Shown here: positions 39,635 to 49,039 of the stretch, piece after piece
Layout: each line of letters begins with the position of its first letter
How positions within the stretch are numbered: the first letter of the stretch is position 1
Notes under the pieces: model-generated
Database searches by the model: none
Told to the model about the DNA's origin: nothing
What the model saw: only the letters and a program-made list of their open reading frames with translations
Program-made: the position numbers and the translations under genes
Assembly: GCA_016191435.1 (NCBI GenBank)
Contig: JACPOQ010000035.1
Span: forward strand, 310,001 to 374,000
Origin: Chloroflexota bacterium
GTDB lineage: Bacteria; Chloroflexota; Dehalococcoidia; Tepidiformales; Tepidiformaceae
Direction: 5' to 3'
DNA: 64,000 bases

Positions 39635-41770
39635 GTGTTGGGCTGGCTGAGGCGATTATTGGGTTCGTCAACCGAGAGCACTTCTCGCGCTGCCGAGGTA
39701 AGTCAGCCCGGACGCCGCAGCACGTATGAGCGGCCGTTCGACTACGTCTCCGAAGGATTGCAGGCCTGGGAGGCGAAGGATGTTGAGCGTGCCGAGCGGC
39801 TGCTGCGCCAAGGTGTCGCAGCGTACCGGCGAGACGAGCCCGCCGACGTTCACTTCGCGTTGGGCCGCCTCGGTGCCTTCCTTCTTCAACAGGAGCGCCT
39901 CGATCAGGCTGGGGAAGTACTTGAAGAAGCGATCGGAATGGGCACCGACATTCCGGCCATCTGGCACGACTATCTCGATCTCATGGCCAGACGCAAGGAC
40001 ATCGACGCGTTGTTCGACATGGCGCTGCGTTCAGCTGGCGCCGTCGGGCTCGGAGCACCACGTGAAGTTCCGTGGGATGCCCTGCTCGCTCACGCCCGCC
40101 GTGCCAGCCGGGCGGGCGACTCGGCGTTCGCCGGAGCGGTCGCGAGTCGGGTCGTGGATCTAACCAGAGAACGGGGAGCTACGGGGGCGCACTGGGCCGC
40201 GATCGGCGACCTCGGCGAGATCCGCGAACGCGCCGGCGAGTTGGACGACGCTCTGATGTTGTGGCGGGCCGCGTTTGATGACGGCAGCACTGATCCGACG
40301 ACCGCCAACCGTCTCTCGATGCACATGGAGCGGCGCAAGGAGTACGCACCCGCTGCGTTTATGATCGAAGAGGCGCTTCGGCGAAAGATGCCTGCCAACG
40401 TTGAGGAGCAACTGCGCAAACGGCTCGAACGCTGCCGTGCGAGAACGGAAAGGCGCAAGCGCGCGGACGTCGCCGCTTTCTCCGTTCGCGAGGGCGAGGG
40501 TGCCTTCCAGCTTCTCTTCCAGGTCCGGGTGAGCCCTCCGATTCGCGAGCTGGCCGTCGTAGGCGGCACGGCACGCGCCTATGGCCTGAGCAAAGGCGAG
40601 GGAAGCTTGATTGACCTCGCGATGGCGGACGGGGCTGAATTCGGTCGCCACACCAACCTCCCGCCCTTCACCGAAGTCCAGTTCGCACCGTCCGGCTGGG
40701 GTGTCGGAGTGGCGCGAACCGCCAGAATTGGCGAGGGCCCGACGCAGTTGTGGTTCATCTCGCCAGGGGCTGAGGTCGTCGGCACTGCTCAGGTCCCCGA
40801 CGCGACATCACAGATAGCCGCTGGCGGAGATACCTGGTATGTCGGCTCTCGTGACGGCGGTCTCTACGCCTTCGAGCACGACGGCAAGGCAAGATGGCGC
40901 TGGGAAACGCCCGGGCCAAAAGACAGTGATGACGCGTACTCTCGGCCCTGTCCCTACTACGTGACCTGGACTGGCGAGCAGGTCGTCGTCTCGAGCATGG
41001 GAAACGTGTACGGCATCACCGCCGAGGGACGGACCGCCTGGCGCTTCGAGCTCCCCGCTGAGCCTAAGGCCTACAGGTTGTCGGTCCCGGTGGGAGCCGG
41101 CCTCTCGTCTCAAGAGGCGCGCGCAACGCTCGGGGTGGAGCGCGGTGCGACCGCGGAGGAGGTGAAGCGGGCATACCGGCATCAAGCCATGGCGTCCCAT
41201 CCGGATCGGCATCCTGGTGATGCCGACGCAACCCGTCGCTTCAGGACGGTGCACGCCGCGTACGAGACGCTCATGCGAGGTGGACCGGAAGCCGAGGGCG
41301 ATCTGTCGATCGCGATTACGATCTCGATGACCGGCTTCGGTTCGACCGTCTCCCATCTCGCGCCGGCAGGCGACACTGTCTTCGTCGGATCGAGCGACGG
41401 CAAGCTCTTCCAGTTGGATTCGCGTGGGGTTGTCCGCGGGGTGCACGCGCTCGGCCAAGGCTGGGCGCGACCAGTTGTCGGCCGTGACGGGTCCTTGGCC
41501 GCGGCCTGGTGCGACGGCATCTTGTTCTACCTCGAGGACGACGAACTCCGCAGCTTCGCGGAGTTCGAAGAGCCGCCCCGAGACATTGGCATCATTGGAG
41601 ACGACCTGTTCGTATGGCACCGGAACCGGCTCGCAGTGGTCGATAGGAGTGGGCATGCAGTCTGGACTGCCGAGTTCTCCAAGAGCATCACGAACGTCAT
41701 CGCCGATGGCGAGCGGCTACTGTGTGCAGTAGGCGTTCTGGCTGCGTTCGAACACACACAGATCGGCTGA
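39635..41770 (+). CDS. TPR plus beta-propeller protein with inserted DnaJ domain
   Basis: 711 residues from GTG 39635 (RBS GGGAGGA). Residues about 25-270 are helical TPR-like repeats (GLQAWEAKDVERAERLLRQGVAAYRRDEPADVHFALGRLGAFL...). From about 300 to the end are PQQ/WD-like blades (TWYVGSRDGGLYAFEHDGKARWRWETPG, NVYGITAEGRTAWRFELP, VFVGSSDGKLFQLDSRGVVRG, RLAVVDRSGHAVWTAEF). A J domain with canonical HPD (AYRHQAMASHPDRHPGDADATRRF) is inserted between blades at about 487-548. It probably recruits Hsp70 and senses a protein partner or target. It ends 12 nt from the convergent nurA gene. Confidence 0.8.
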   Translation: MLGWLRRLLGSSTESTSRAAEVSQPGRRSTYERPFDYVSEGLQAWEAKDVERAERLLRQGVAAYRRDEPADVHFALGRLGAFLLQQERLDQAGEVLEEAIGMGTDIPAIWHDYLDLMARRKDIDALFDMALRSAGAVGLGAPREVPWDALLAHARRASRAGDSAFAGAVASRVVDLTRERGATGAHWAAIGDLGEIRERAGELDDALMLWRAAFDDGSTDPTTANRLSMHMERRKEYAPAAFMIEEALRRKMPANVEEQLRKRLERCRARTERRKRADVAAFSVREGEGAFQLLFQVRVSPPIRELAVVGGTARAYGLSKGEGSLIDLAMADGAEFGRHTNLPPFTEVQFAPSGWGVGVARTARIGEGPTQLWFISPGAEVVGTAQVPDATSQIAAGGDTWYVGSRDGGLYAFEHDGKARWRWETPGPKDSDDAYSRPCPYYVTWTGEQVVVSSMGNVYGITAEGRTAWRFELPAEPKAYRLSVPVGAGLSSQEARATLGVERGATAEEVKRAYRHQAMASHPDRHPGDADATRRFRTVHAAYETLMRGGPEAEGDLSIAITISMTGFGSTVSHLAPAGDTVFVGSSDGKLFQLDSRGVVRGVHALGQGWARPVVGRDGSLAAAWCDGILFYLEDDELRSFAEFEEPPRDIGIIGDDLFVWHRNRLAVVDRSGHAVWTAEFSKSITNVIADGERLLCAVGVLAAFEHTQIG

Positions 41771-41781
41771 CGAGCGCCGGT

Positions 41782-42726
41782 TTAGGCGCCAGTCGGTGAG
41801 ATACGCGCGGATACTTGGCTCGCCAGAAGGAGGCCACGATAAACGAGGCCGGGATCCCCGAGCCGCCGCTTGAGTTCACGCTCAAGGCCCGCCACGGGGT
41901 ACAGGTTTTGCGGTGCTCGCGGGTCCTTGTACTCCTCCGAGGCGAAGGCGGGGATGGTCGCGGCAGCAAGATCGGCCAGGACGATGGCGTCGCCGGGCGA
42001 GCACGAGGCCGAGGCCTCGCACCGGACGATACCGGACCAGGGATGCCCGCGCCCACCGGGGAGTCGCAGGTACCAGGAATAGCGGCTCCAGGTCGTCTCG
42101 ACGAGGAATACGGGCGTCCGCTCACCTGGCGCCAGTTGGGCGACGACCTGTCCGGGCGCGCCCTCGAGATAGACAACCTGGTGGCTTTTCAGATAGCCGA
42201 CAACGTTGGGCACGTTCTCGCGGCCCGTGAGTGAACCATCGACAACGAGGAGGGGCACCGGCCCGAGTGACTGGGTGACCGAAGCCTCGAGCTCTTGGAG
42301 GGCGATTTGGACGTGGTTCACCAAGTCTGGGAGGGCGTCTGTGGCAGCCGGGATGGCGTCGAACGTGCCGACGCTGCAGACAATCGGGCCTAGGCTGGCG
42401 GGGCCGACGACACTTCTCGCAACCCTAGCGGAGACTACTTTGGCTGCGCCGTCACAGCGAACGGCGCCTGCCGCGTAGGAAGCACAGAGCGCGAGCCGGA
42501 CGCCATCCTCCTCCTCCACCCAGAGGCGTGCGTCAATGCGGCGGACACCGTCGACGAAGCCCACGGCGCGCGCTGGGGGTGATTGGACCTGGATCGTGTG
42601 CCAAGCGCCCGGATCCATTTCGACGCTGGCGTCGACTCTGGCTTTGTGATCGTCGGGGGCCACATCGACGTCGAAGGGAGCACCGAACTCGGGGGCCCAG
42701 GACTCGACGGTGAAACGCCTGGTCAT
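41782..42726 (-). CDS. nurA: NurA 5'-3' nuclease
   Basis: 314 residues. NurA hallmarks: AVGFVDGVRRIDARLWV (D59), PVPLLVVDGSLTG (D163), FLVETTWSRYSWYLRLPGGRGHPWSGIVRCE and the near-terminal APQNLYPVAGLERELKRRLGD. NurA is the nuclease partner of the HerA hexamer; together they resect DNA ends to leave 3' single strands. It is the last gene of the herA-sbcD-sbcC-nurA operon and its ATG overlaps the SbcC stop (ATGA). Confidence 0.88.
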   Translation of the reverse strand: MTRRFTVESWAPEFGAPFDVDVAPDDHKARVDASVEMDPGAWHTIQVQSPPARAVGFVDGVRRIDARLWVEEEDGVRLALCASYAAGAVRCDGAAKVVSARVARSVVGPASLGPIVCSVGTFDAIPAATDALPDLVNHVQIALQELEASVTQSLGPVPLLVVDGSLTGRENVPNVVGYLKSHQVVYLEGAPGQVVAQLAPGERTPVFLVETTWSRYSWYLRLPGGRGHPWSGIVRCEASASCSPGDAIVLADLAAATIPAFASEEYKDPRAPQNLYPVAGLERELKRRLGDPGLVYRGLLLASQVSARISPTGA

Positions 42727-45161
42727 GGTTCTCGGTCGATGCGGGAAGTGCCGCCTACTTTCGTGACCTTGAAGCGGACGGGCACGCGTTCGGCGAGTTC
42801 GGGTACGTGGGTGACGATGCCGACCATGCGTCCGCGGGCGCCAAGCTCTTCGATAGCTCCGGCGACTGTGTCGAGCGTGTCGGGGTCAAGCGTGCCGAAG
42901 CCTTCGTCCAGGAAGAGGGCTTCAAGCCGGGGTGCGGTAGCGGGCGCGAGAAGGGCGATCTCGTCGGCGAGGGCGAGAGCAAGCGACAGAGAGGCGAGGA
43001 AGGTTTCGCCGCCGGAGAGCGTCTTAACGGGTCGTGTCTCGTCGGCGTTGGTGTGGTCGACGACGAGGAAGTCTTTGCGGTTTTCGTCCAGCTTGAGGGA
43101 GTACTGGCCAGCGCTCAGTTCGCGCAGCGTTGCCGAGGCCCCCTCAAGGAGACGGCTGAGTGCTTCCTCGAGGTACCACTGTTCGAAGCGATTGGCGCGG
43201 AGATGGCTGTTGAGCGATTCGGCCGCTTGCCAGTCGGTGCGGAGCAATGTGCGCTCGTTGTCCAGGCGCCGGCGCTCGGCAGTCGCGGCCTGAAGATCCG
43301 CGAGGTCCCGCTCCGCGTGCGTGTGTGCGGCGTTGGCAGCGAGGAGCGGCTGCTGAGCGGGCTCGACGACGACGGCCAGCGCGGCGCAGTCGTGGTATTG
43401 GCCGGCGGCTTGGGCCTTGGCCTGTTCCGCAAGCTGGGTTCCCGTCGTCGCGGCCAGCTGCGCCTTCCCGTGGTAGGCGGCTGCTTCGGCACGGGCCCAT
43501 GCTTCGAGCGCGGCCCAACTTCCAGCGAGGTCGTTCTCTTTGCGATGGGGCGGCGTGCCGAGGGCCGCGCAGGCGGTGGTGCGCTCACTGAAGGTCGTCC
43601 AGGCGGCGATTGTCTCGTGGTCGAGGGAGGAGAGCGTCTTCCGTCCCTTCGTGAGTGTGTCGCGGGCGTCGGTCAGCGCATCGCGAGCTTCGGTTACTGC
43701 GACTTCGGCTAACGCAATCTGATCGAGGCTGTCACGGCAAGTCGACAAGGCGTTCTTGCCGTCGAGTTCTCGCTCGAGCTGAACCTTAAGGGCGCTGATG
43801 CCATCGAGTCTTTCGCGAGCTGCCGCCTCAGTCTTGCCGGCCGTGTTCACGATGCGGCGGGCGGCCTCGACCGCCTCCTCGGCCTGTGCAAGCACCGTCT
43901 GTGCGGCGTCGATACCCGCCGGCGTGGGGAGCGCTGGGGCATCGGCGAGGGTTTCGCCACAGATTGGGCACGCATCGCCTGCAGAGAGACCTTGGGCGGC
44001 GGCGAAGGCATGATTCTGTTGGAGCACGCGCTCGCGCTCGGCCATCGCACGCGCGGCAAACGTCTCGGCCGACTCCTGCGCGGCAACGGCATTGACGACA
44101 TTCGCTACAGCCTTCGCGAGCGCGCCCTCGGCCGGTCCAAGAAGGCCCAATTGTGCGGAATGCTGTTCCCAGAGCTTCACGATCGCGGTGACATCCGCGC
44201 GCGGCGGAAAAGTGGCCAGGGACTTCTCGGCTTCGACCTGCGCATCCTCCACCGCTTGCAGGGCCTCCTCGGCGGCACGGACGGCCGCCCGCGCGCCATC
44301 GAGACGTTGCTGGAGGTCTTGCAACGAGGGCGGCGTTACGACAGCCTCCAACTGGGAGGAGGCCTCCCGGCAGTGCTCCGCCTGGTCGTCGGCGGCGCGC
44401 TTCTCTGCGGCAAGGCGCTGAAGCTCCGCGACAGACGCTTCAACGCGTTTCACCAATGACCAGAGCTCACCGACACGAAGCGTGCCGGCGTCGACCGCGG
44501 CGTCCTCGTCTTCCTCCGACAGGTGGTCGTCGAGGACCTCGAAGCCGAGCGCCGACGCGCGGTGACGGATGGTGGTCTGTTCGCGGACGATGTCGCGCTC
44601 TGTCCGGTCGAGGTCCGCCTTTAGGGTCGACGCCCGCCCGCTTGCCTGCTTCTGGACGCGGCGAAAGAGCTCGGCGTCGAGCAGCTTCACCAAGAGATCC
44701 TGGCGGTCCTTGCTGTTGGCGTGGAGGAACTCAGCGAAGTCCCCCTGGGGAAGGACGACCGACTTCGTGAACTGCTCGAAGCTCAGGCCGAGCAGCGACG
44801 CGATCTCGCGATCGACCTCGCGCACGGAGGCTGCGACGGGGACATCGTCGCGCTCCAAGGCAGCCTTTGTGCTTGATTTGCGCGAGACCTCGCGGGTAAG
44901 CGTGTAGCGGTGGCTGCCGGCAATAAACGTCAGGCTGACGCGGGCGCGAATTGACCCCTGGTTGATAACGGGCGCGACCGCGCCAGCGTTATCGAGCCGC
45001 GAGATTGAGCCGTACAGGGCAAACGTGAGGGCGTCGATTACGCTGGACTTGCCCGAGCCGGTGCGGCCAGTGAGGACGAACAGGTCGCAGTCGTCGAAGC
45101 GGACCACGGCTTTCTGCCGGAACGATGAAAAGCCCTCCATTTCGAGCAGGACGGGACGCAT
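42723..45161 (-). CDS. sbcC: SbcC/Rad50-type SMC ATPase
   Basis: 812 residues. Walker A FVLTGRTGSGKSSVIDALTFALYG (GRTGSGKS at 32-39), long coiled coils with a zinc hook CPICGETL near residue 397, signature LSGGETFLASLSLALALAD near 714, and Walker B LEALFLDEGFGTLD near 752. It forms the ATPase-tether of the SbcCD/Mre11-Rad50 complex. The coiled coils are short for Rad50 but normal for bacterial compact forms. ATG 45161 overlaps the SbcD stop (TGATG). Confidence 0.93.
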   Translation of the reverse strand: MRPVLLEMEGFSSFRQKAVVRFDDCDLFVLTGRTGSGKSSVIDALTFALYGSISRLDNAGAVAPVINQGSIRARVSLTFIAGSHRYTLTREVSRKSSTKAALERDDVPVAASVREVDREIASLLGLSFEQFTKSVVLPQGDFAEFLHANSKDRQDLLVKLLDAELFRRVQKQASGRASTLKADLDRTERDIVREQTTIRHRASALGFEVLDDHLSEEDEDAAVDAGTLRVGELWSLVKRVEASVAELQRLAAEKRAADDQAEHCREASSQLEAVVTPPSLQDLQQRLDGARAAVRAAEEALQAVEDAQVEAEKSLATFPPRADVTAIVKLWEQHSAQLGLLGPAEGALAKAVANVVNAVAAQESAETFAARAMAERERVLQQNHAFAAAQGLSAGDACPICGETLADAPALPTPAGIDAAQTVLAQAEEAVEAARRIVNTAGKTEAAARERLDGISALKVQLERELDGKNALSTCRDSLDQIALAEVAVTEARDALTDARDTLTKGRKTLSSLDHETIAAWTTFSERTTACAALGTPPHRKENDLAGSWAALEAWARAEAAAYHGKAQLAATTGTQLAEQAKAQAAGQYHDCAALAVVVEPAQQPLLAANAAHTHAERDLADLQAATAERRRLDNERTLLRTDWQAAESLNSHLRANRFEQWYLEEALSRLLEGASATLRELSAGQYSLKLDENRKDFLVVDHTNADETRPVKTLSGGETFLASLSLALALADEIALLAPATAPRLEALFLDEGFGTLDPDTLDTVAGAIEELGARGRMVGIVTHVPELAERVPVRFKVTKVGGTSRIDREP

Positions 45162-46354
45162 CAGTCTGCAACCTCCGCGAGGAGTTCGGCGAACAGGGTC
45201 TCAACCGTCGGCTCAACCTCGCCGCGCGATTCCAGGTAGGCGTGGAAGAGTTCCACGGGACCGTTGGGGCGGCTAGCGACGGCGCCTTGTGCTGCCCCTG
45301 CCTCCCGGATGAGGCGAATGTCAACGATATTCGCGGATAGGTCCCGCAGCTCCTCGGCGAGTCCGGGACGCGGAACCTCATCAAGGTCGACGCGCAGCCA
45401 GGCATCCGCGGTGACGCCGTTCTCGACCTTCGCCCGAACCTCCGCAAGTGTGCCGCTGACGATGAGCATCTTGCGGCCCGACCTGAGCGCGATTGGCCGG
45501 ACGCTGGCGGGCTTGCCGGGCGCGGCATCAATCAGAAGGACGCCCTGGCCGACGGGCTTCTCGCCAAAATCGAGCTGCATGGGCGCGCCACAGTACCATG
45601 CCGGGCATCCGGCAGCGCCGATCTGCTGCTGGCGATGGATGTGACCGAGGGCGGCGTAGTTCAGGTGTGAGGGAAGCGCTTGCGGCGACACCCAGTAGTC
45701 GTAGATGGTCTCGGCTCTGCGTTCACCGCCGCCAAGGAGCGAGGCGAACGTGCGGTCGTCGCCTCCATCAGGGAGGGCGGCGTTGGCGAGGCAAATGTGA
45801 GAGGCGAGAATGTTAACGGTCTGGCTGCCGTCCATGCCGTCGCACAGGGCAGCCAGCACCGAGGCGCAGCGCGCCGCGTACTTCAGCTGTTGTTCAGCCG
45901 TCTCCTGCTCCATCAGGGTCTGGGCGGTGATGATGCCGCGCTGGCTCATCCACGGGAGGAGAGCGACGCGCGCGACCTCGCCCGTGCGTTCGACCGAGAC
46001 GCTGACGCAACCACCGTCTCCTGGCCGCTGAAGCAGGGCTCCGGTGACAACCCCGAGGCGCTCGAGCAGGGGTTTCACCGCATGGAGGCGGAGGGCGCTG
46101 TCGTGGTTTCCGCTAACAAGAACCACGCGGGCGCCCGCGTCACGAAGCGCGAGGAGCGCATCGTAGACGATCGTTTCCGCCGCAGCGGAAGGTGCAGCGT
46201 GGTCGAAGGTATCACCCGGCACGACGACCAGGTCGACGCCCTCGTCCCGGGCGATCCCGGTTATCTCGGAGAGAACAGCGCGGAGCTCGTCGTCGCGGCT
46301 GCGACCGCGGACGGTCCGCCCAGCATGCCAATCAGAAGTGTGGAGGATCCTCAT
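45161..46354 (-). CDS. sbcD: SbcD/Mre11-type exonuclease subunit
   Basis: 397 residues. Metallophosphoesterase motifs appear in order: HTSDWHAGR, VVPGDTFDHAAP, LVSGNHDSALRL, NILASHICLANA and AALGHIHRQQ. The C-terminal cap and Rad50-binding helix follow (VETLFAELLAEVAD). Opens DNA ends and trims blocked ends with SbcC. Its start overlaps the HerA stop by 4 nt. Confidence 0.93.
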   Translation of the reverse strand: MRILHTSDWHAGRTVRGRSRDDELRAVLSEITGIARDEGVDLVVVPGDTFDHAAPSAAAETIVYDALLALRDAGARVVLVSGNHDSALRLHAVKPLLERLGVVTGALLQRPGDGGCVSVSVERTGEVARVALLPWMSQRGIITAQTLMEQETAEQQLKYAARCASVLAALCDGMDGSQTVNILASHICLANAALPDGGDDRTFASLLGGGERRAETIYDYWVSPQALPSHLNYAALGHIHRQQQIGAAGCPAWYCGAPMQLDFGEKPVGQGVLLIDAAPGKPASVRPIALRSGRKMLIVSGTLAEVRAKVENGVTADAWLRVDLDEVPRPGLAEELRDLSANIVDIRLIREAGAAQGAVASRPNGPVELFHAYLESRGEVEPTVETLFAELLAEVAD

Positions 46355-48060
46355 TGAGAAGGCTCCTCCACGAGGCCGTCAAAGGGATCGAGCGGCACGG
46401 CGCCGAGCGCCGCGCCAGCCTCGTCACGGCGGGTTGCCCAGGCTGGGAACGGGAACTCAACGACGAGCGCCACCGGGATCTCGGGCTGCGAAACGATCAT
46501 GGTCCCGGGTTTGAGGATGGTCGCCCGCTGGCGGGTGGTGACGGGCAGGAAGCCGTATTCCTCGCGCCCCGCTTCGGCGCTGTCGAGGCGGCCGACGACG
46601 CGTAGCGACGAGTTCGCGACGATGCGGCGCTCCACTTCGCTCGCAGTCTGTTCGGCGCCGATCAAGCTGATTCCGAGCGAGCGGCCCCGTTCGGCGATGT
46701 CGAGGAGGATCTCCTTGATCGGACTTGAGCCCTCACGGGGTGCGTACTTGTTCAACTCGTCCAAAACCACGAACTGCAGAGGCTCTGGGCGACCCTGGCG
46801 CTCCTTGGTATCCAAAACCTGGCGGAGAATCACCCCGACCACGAAGCGCTGGGCCCGGTCGTTGAGGTTGTGAATGTCGACGACGGTGACCTGCTGCTGG
46901 AAGCGGATGGCGTGGTCAGTGGCCCCGGGTATGTCCGCGCGGATGAGATGGCCGACATGGCGGACAGCGCCTTCGAGCCGGCGGATGAAGGCGTTTCGCG
47001 TGCCGGATGTGACCGCGCGCCCTCCCCAGTCGGTGCTGTCGTCATCGACACGATCGGCGATGAGATCCACGAGTTCACGAAACGTGCGGCAGGTCTCGCC
47101 TTCGATGATGACCGCGCCGTCCGCGCCTGCCTTTCCCTGGCGCAACTTCGCCATAACGTTGTGGAGGACGATCGGGTACTGCGCCCGTTCGTCCTCGGCG
47201 TCGGCGAAGAGGAAAGGGAGGAGATCGCCGCCGCAGAAGTCGGCTAGGGTCCAGAAGAAGGCCGTCACTCCTTCGGTTCGGCCATACACATCTGGGACGG
47301 CGGAAGGCACATTGCGCCGGGGTGGCGCCCAGAGCTCAACCGAAGGGAAGGGCCCGGCAGGAAGGCCGAGGGATTCATACCGGGCGCGCCGTTGCGCGTC
47401 GAGTCGCAGGTTCGGCTTATCGAGGAAGAGGAGGTCTTCGCTCTTTACGTTGAAGATGAGCGCCTTCGCATTGAGACCGGCGCCGCCCATCAGCGTTGAG
47501 CTGAAGAGGCTGTAGAGAAGGAAGCAGGCGTACGACGTTTTGGTCGCGACTCCAGAGATGCCACTGATGTTGACATGCGCGCCGCGTGTACCGTCCAGGA
47601 AGTCGAAGTTCGCGAAGACAGGCTGGCCGTCTCGCGAGAGGCCGATGGGCAGCCGGCGTTCCATGCCGTCGAAGTAGAGGGCTTGCTCGCGTTCGGCGCC
47701 GTCAGCTTTGCGCACGGGCGTGCCCGGGATCGGCGGGACGAAGAGTTCGGGTTCGAAGCGCGTCGACGTGATGTTGGCGGCCTCAACAACCTCCGCCGGA
47801 AGTACGCCGTCGCGGATGAGGAACACGTCGCTGTCGAACCGGGCACCCTCGTGCCGGGCTCGGACCTGACTGACGATCCCGAAGATGCCCACTACCTCGC
47901 CCGATGGAAGGACGCGCTCTAGTGCGACCACATCATCCAGCTGGAGGTAGGACCCCGGCTGCACTGCGACCCAGAAGTCGAGCGGGGTTGCATCCTCGGT
48001 CCCAAGAACAAAGCCGACCCGCTCTGGGCCTGCGCTCTGAACGCTCACGATTACCACCAT
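46351..48060 (-). CDS. herA: HerA-family (DUF87) DNA-pumping ATPase
   Basis: 569 residues. An N-terminal HAS-barrel-like region (about 1-110) precedes a P-loop near residue 170: VNISGISGVATKTSYACFLLY, where the glycine before Lys is replaced by Thr. Walker B is LQFVVLDELNKYAPREG near 430, and ERRIVANSSLRVVGRLDSAEAG holds the arginine finger region. The C-terminus ends FPFPAWATR. HerA hexamers pump DNA into NurA. First gene of the tight four-gene operon; 145 nt separate it from the DUF3892 gene in the same direction. Confidence 0.88.
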   Translation of the reverse strand: MVVIVSVQSAGPERVGFVLGTEDATPLDFWVAVQPGSYLQLDDVVALERVLPSGEVVGIFGIVSQVRARHEGARFDSDVFLIRDGVLPAEVVEAANITSTRFEPELFVPPIPGTPVRKADGAEREQALYFDGMERRLPIGLSRDGQPVFANFDFLDGTRGAHVNISGISGVATKTSYACFLLYSLFSSTLMGGAGLNAKALIFNVKSEDLLFLDKPNLRLDAQRRARYESLGLPAGPFPSVELWAPPRRNVPSAVPDVYGRTEGVTAFFWTLADFCGGDLLPFLFADAEDERAQYPIVLHNVMAKLRQGKAGADGAVIIEGETCRTFRELVDLIADRVDDDSTDWGGRAVTSGTRNAFIRRLEGAVRHVGHLIRADIPGATDHAIRFQQQVTVVDIHNLNDRAQRFVVGVILRQVLDTKERQGRPEPLQFVVLDELNKYAPREGSSPIKEILLDIAERGRSLGISLIGAEQTASEVERRIVANSSLRVVGRLDSAEAGREEYGFLPVTTRQRATILKPGTMIVSQPEIPVALVVEFPFPAWATRRDEAGAALGAVPLDPFDGLVEEPSQ

Positions 48061-48205
48061 TCAATGCTTAGGCGAAGTATGAGGGATCTCCACCACAGGG
48101 CTATTTCTGGCCGGCGAGCCGTTCGTCCCGTGATGACGGACGCCAACGGCGCGTCGACGCGAGGTGGCCCGTCGGCAACGGCCCCCATAAGGACGGCGCG
48201 ACGGA

Positions 48206-48496
48206 TCACGGACACTCCGGGAGCGCCAGAAGGTTGTTGGGCTGGTCTCCATCTGCCTCGGTCTTAAGGTACTTGTTGCCGGCCGCGCTGAGAGCAACGA
48301 CCACCCGCACGCGGTCGCCAGCCGGTCTCTCGACGTAGAATGACCACTTGCCCGACTCGATGCCTTCGATCGCGGCCTGCTGGGTCAGCTTCCACGCCGT
48401 GCCATCCGCGTTCTTGCCCCCGATGGACCGGATGCGCTCATGCGGGTTATACCGGTCGCTTTTGTTGATGCACGTAACCCTGTGGTTCTCAGCCAT
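48206..48496 (-). CDS. DUF3892 protein
   Basis: 96 residues from ATG 48496: VTCINKSDRYNPHERIRSIGG, then GTAWKLTQQAAIEGIESGKW, YLKTEADGDQPNNLLALPEC. This is the DUF3892 pattern of small proteins with a conserved I-x-x-[IV]-G-G start. Function unknown. It is the most promoter-proximal gene of the herA transcription unit and is divergent from the XRE gene. Confidence 0.75.
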   Translation of the reverse strand: MAENHRVTCINKSDRYNPHERIRSIGGKNADGTAWKLTQQAAIEGIESGKWSFYVERPAGDRVRVVVALSAAGNKYLKTEADGDQPNNLLALPECP

Positions 48497-48540
48497 ACCG
48501 GCGTCTCCTCCTCTGGCGGGCAATCCGCAGCCACTGGCCA

Positions 48541-48611
48541 GGTTCTCGATCGAGAACCTAGCAGGTTCTGAGTTCTCTCGTCAAGACTCGGTCGGTTCGC
48601 GCTGGAGAACC
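48541..48611. promoter_or_regulatory. Palindromic operator cluster between DUF3892 and XRE genes
   Basis: GGTTCTCGATCGAGAACC (48541-48558) is a perfect 18-bp palindrome. Further copies of its half-site follow: AGGTTCTGAGTTCTC (48563-48577) and GAGAACC (48605-48611). On the minus strand TTGACG (48579-48584) and TAGGTT are spaced 18 nt, a candidate promoter overlapped by these sites. Position suggests binding by the adjacent XRE protein and control of both directions. Confidence 0.72.
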
Positions 48612-48631
48612 ATGGCCGGTACCATCAGCGC

Positions 48632-49027
48632 ATGCGAGTTGGAGAGATCATCAAGCAAAAGCGCCTCGAACAGGGTCTGACCCTGCCTGAGCTTGCTCGG
48701 ATGGCCCAGGTCTCAAAGGGGTATCTCTACGAGTTGGAGTCAGGCTCCGCGGGGAGGCCTTCGGCGGCAACGCTGTACCGGATTGCGAAGCAACTTGGCG
48801 CGACGGTGGCTGACCTCCTCGATCCTGAAGAGAAGGGTGAGGCTCCTGCCCACCGCGAAATACCCGACGGACTCAGGGCGTTCGCTGAGGATAGAGGCCT
48901 GCCCGAAGCGGATATCCAGATGCTGTTGGGCATTAGCTATCGAGGCCAGCAGCCCGTGTCGCCGGAGGACTGGGCGTACATCTACGACTCCATCCGGATG
49001 CGAATCCAGGAACAACGCGACCGGTGA
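48632..49027 (+). CDS. XRE-family transcriptional repressor
   Basis: 131 residues. The Cro/C1-type helix-turn-helix is IIKQKRLEQGLTLPELARMAQVSKGYLYELESGSAGRPSAATLYRIAKQLGATVADLL (about residues 5-62). The C-terminal 65 residues (LRAFAEDRGLPEADIQMLLGISYRGQQP) resemble the second domain of DdrO/ImmR-like repressors cleaved or inactivated by partner peptidases. Its gene is followed by the ImmA/IrrE gene 12 nt on. Confidence 0.85.
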   Translation: MRVGEIIKQKRLEQGLTLPELARMAQVSKGYLYELESGSAGRPSAATLYRIAKQLGATVADLLDPEEKGEAPAHREIPDGLRAFAEDRGLPEADIQMLLGISYRGQQPVSPEDWAYIYDSIRMRIQEQRDR

Positions 49028-49039
49028 GGATTCTCCGCG

